In this document: piece by piece, positions 63,568-64,000 of the stretch
Position numbering within the stretch: the stretch's first letter is position 1
Layout of the letters: each line of letters starts with the position of its first letter
The notes under the pieces: generated by a model
What the model was told of the DNA's origin: nothing
Seen by the model: the letters and a program-made list of their open reading frames with translations, nothing else
The model's database searches: none
Assembly (NCBI RefSeq): GCF_003546865.1
Contig: NZ_CP023434.1
Coordinates: 2,294,001-2,358,000, forward strand
Length of the DNA: 64,000 nt
Reading direction: 5' to 3'
DNA from: Suicoccus acidiformans
GTDB taxonomy: Bacteria; Bacillota; Bacilli; Lactobacillales; Aerococcaceae
Made by a program: the position numbers and the translations under genes

Positions 63568-64000
63568 CTACATGCCTTTAATTAAATGATATAACGTCTT
63601 AACATGGACACCGGTAGCCCCTTTCTCGTATAAGCCTTGTGGCTTAGATAAGTAGGCCGTGCCTGCGATATCCATATGAACCCAAGGGGTCTCTTCAACG
63701 AAAGGTTCGATAAACTGTCCGGCAGTAATCGTTCCAGCCAAACGTCCGCCTGTATTCTTTAAATCAGCAATGTCTGATTTAAAGGATTCCCGGTAAACGT
63801 CATCATTAGGCAGTTCCCAGACCTTCTCATTAGCATGTTTGGCTGCCGCTTGCAAGCTGGCAAGTGCTTCTTCATTATTGGTAACAAGAGCCGTATATGT
63901 TTCGCCTAAAGCAACTAAGGCTGCCCCGGTTAAGGTGGCTAAATCAATGAGAAGTTTAGGCTGGTAAACATCTGCCCCATAATGGACGGCGTCTGCTAAG
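63568..64000 (-). CDS. Leucyl aminopeptidase (M17), C-terminal part, cut by window edge
   Basis: The frame is open to the window edge, so the N-terminus lies beyond 64000. The visible 143 residues contain LLIDLATLTGAALVALGETY, which carries an M17 catalytic motif, and the end TPWVHMDIAGTAYLSKPQG followed by GATGVHVKTLYHLI, typical of PepA. M17 enzymes are two-metal aminopeptidases of the cytoplasm that trim peptides. The gene is followed by a strong terminator and then an ISL3 element, which left it intact. Confidence 0.9.
   Translation of the reverse strand, partial: LADAVHYGADVYQPKLLIDLATLTGAALVALGETYTALVTNNEEALASLQAAAKHANEKVWELPNDDVYRESFKSDIADLKNTGGRLAGTITAGQFIEPFVEETPWVHMDIAGTAYLSKPQGLYEKGATGVHVKTLYHLIKGM

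Overview
The window is bacterial chromosomal DNA, AT-rich and densely packed with genes. The organism looks like a low-GC Gram-positive of the order Lactobacillales, perhaps Aerococcaceae-like; the family is a guess. Pointers are strong AAAGGAGG-type ribosome binding sites, the Gram-positive mevalonate operon order (mvk-mvaD-pmk-fni), a CopY/CopZ/CopA copper operon, a YtrA-type GntR/ABC operon, livJHMGF followed by a CBS-ACT gene, and IS21, IS256, IS30 and ISL3-type insertion sequences.

Layout. 1-1.3 kb: an IS21-family end inserted in an IS256-like transposase gene, then a scrap of a C5-cytosine methyltransferase beside the 3' end of guaA. 1.3-8.3 kb: guaA-coaA on the minus strand and the divergent mevalonate operon. 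8.4-9.2 kb: three tandem hairpins and the remains of two different transposases. 9.6-12.3 kb: rpiA-pdp-xre. 12.4-20 kb: a CpXC protein, a TetR / hydrolase / FtsX-type ABC module, a GtrA-GtrB-like pair and a small unknown protein. 20-24 kb: murB, tsaE-GNAT, a DUF4430 lipoprotein and pta. 24-35 kb: copYZA, a nucleoside deoxyribosyltransferase, ppx-ppk, an ABC-F ATPase, a YeeN-type regulator, a glutathione peroxidase-like gene and a NusG-II protein.

35.5-51 kb is a branched-chain amino acid district: the livJHMGF importer with a CBS-ACT gene, a hydroxyisocaproate-type dehydrogenase, pyridoxal kinase, a leuABCD operon that carries an extra degenerate leuD paralogue, and a second liv-binding protein. 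Two short leader peptides can be read here, one with Ile codons before livJ and one with Leu codons before leuA. Each is followed by competing hairpins and an intrinsic terminator, so transport and synthesis both appear to be controlled by ribosome-mediated attenuation.

51-56.5 kb: a YtrA-like GntR-ABC operon with a visible promoter/operator, about 1.5 kb of decayed exported-protein genes, and a Crp/Fnr regulator. 56.7-62 kb: an FMN reductase, gpmA and a metal-uptake operon (zinT, a binding protein with an unusual inserted domain, ATPase, permease) divergent from a small membrane protein. Three promoters here (zinT, the small protein, gpmA) share one layout: a TTTAGGTTGACCTAAA-like palindrome directly after the -10 box, suggesting a small metal-responsive regulon that includes a glycolytic enzyme. 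62-63.5 kb: a complete ISL3-family element with inverted repeats and a near-perfect 8-bp duplication. The window ends inside an M17 leucyl aminopeptidase gene.
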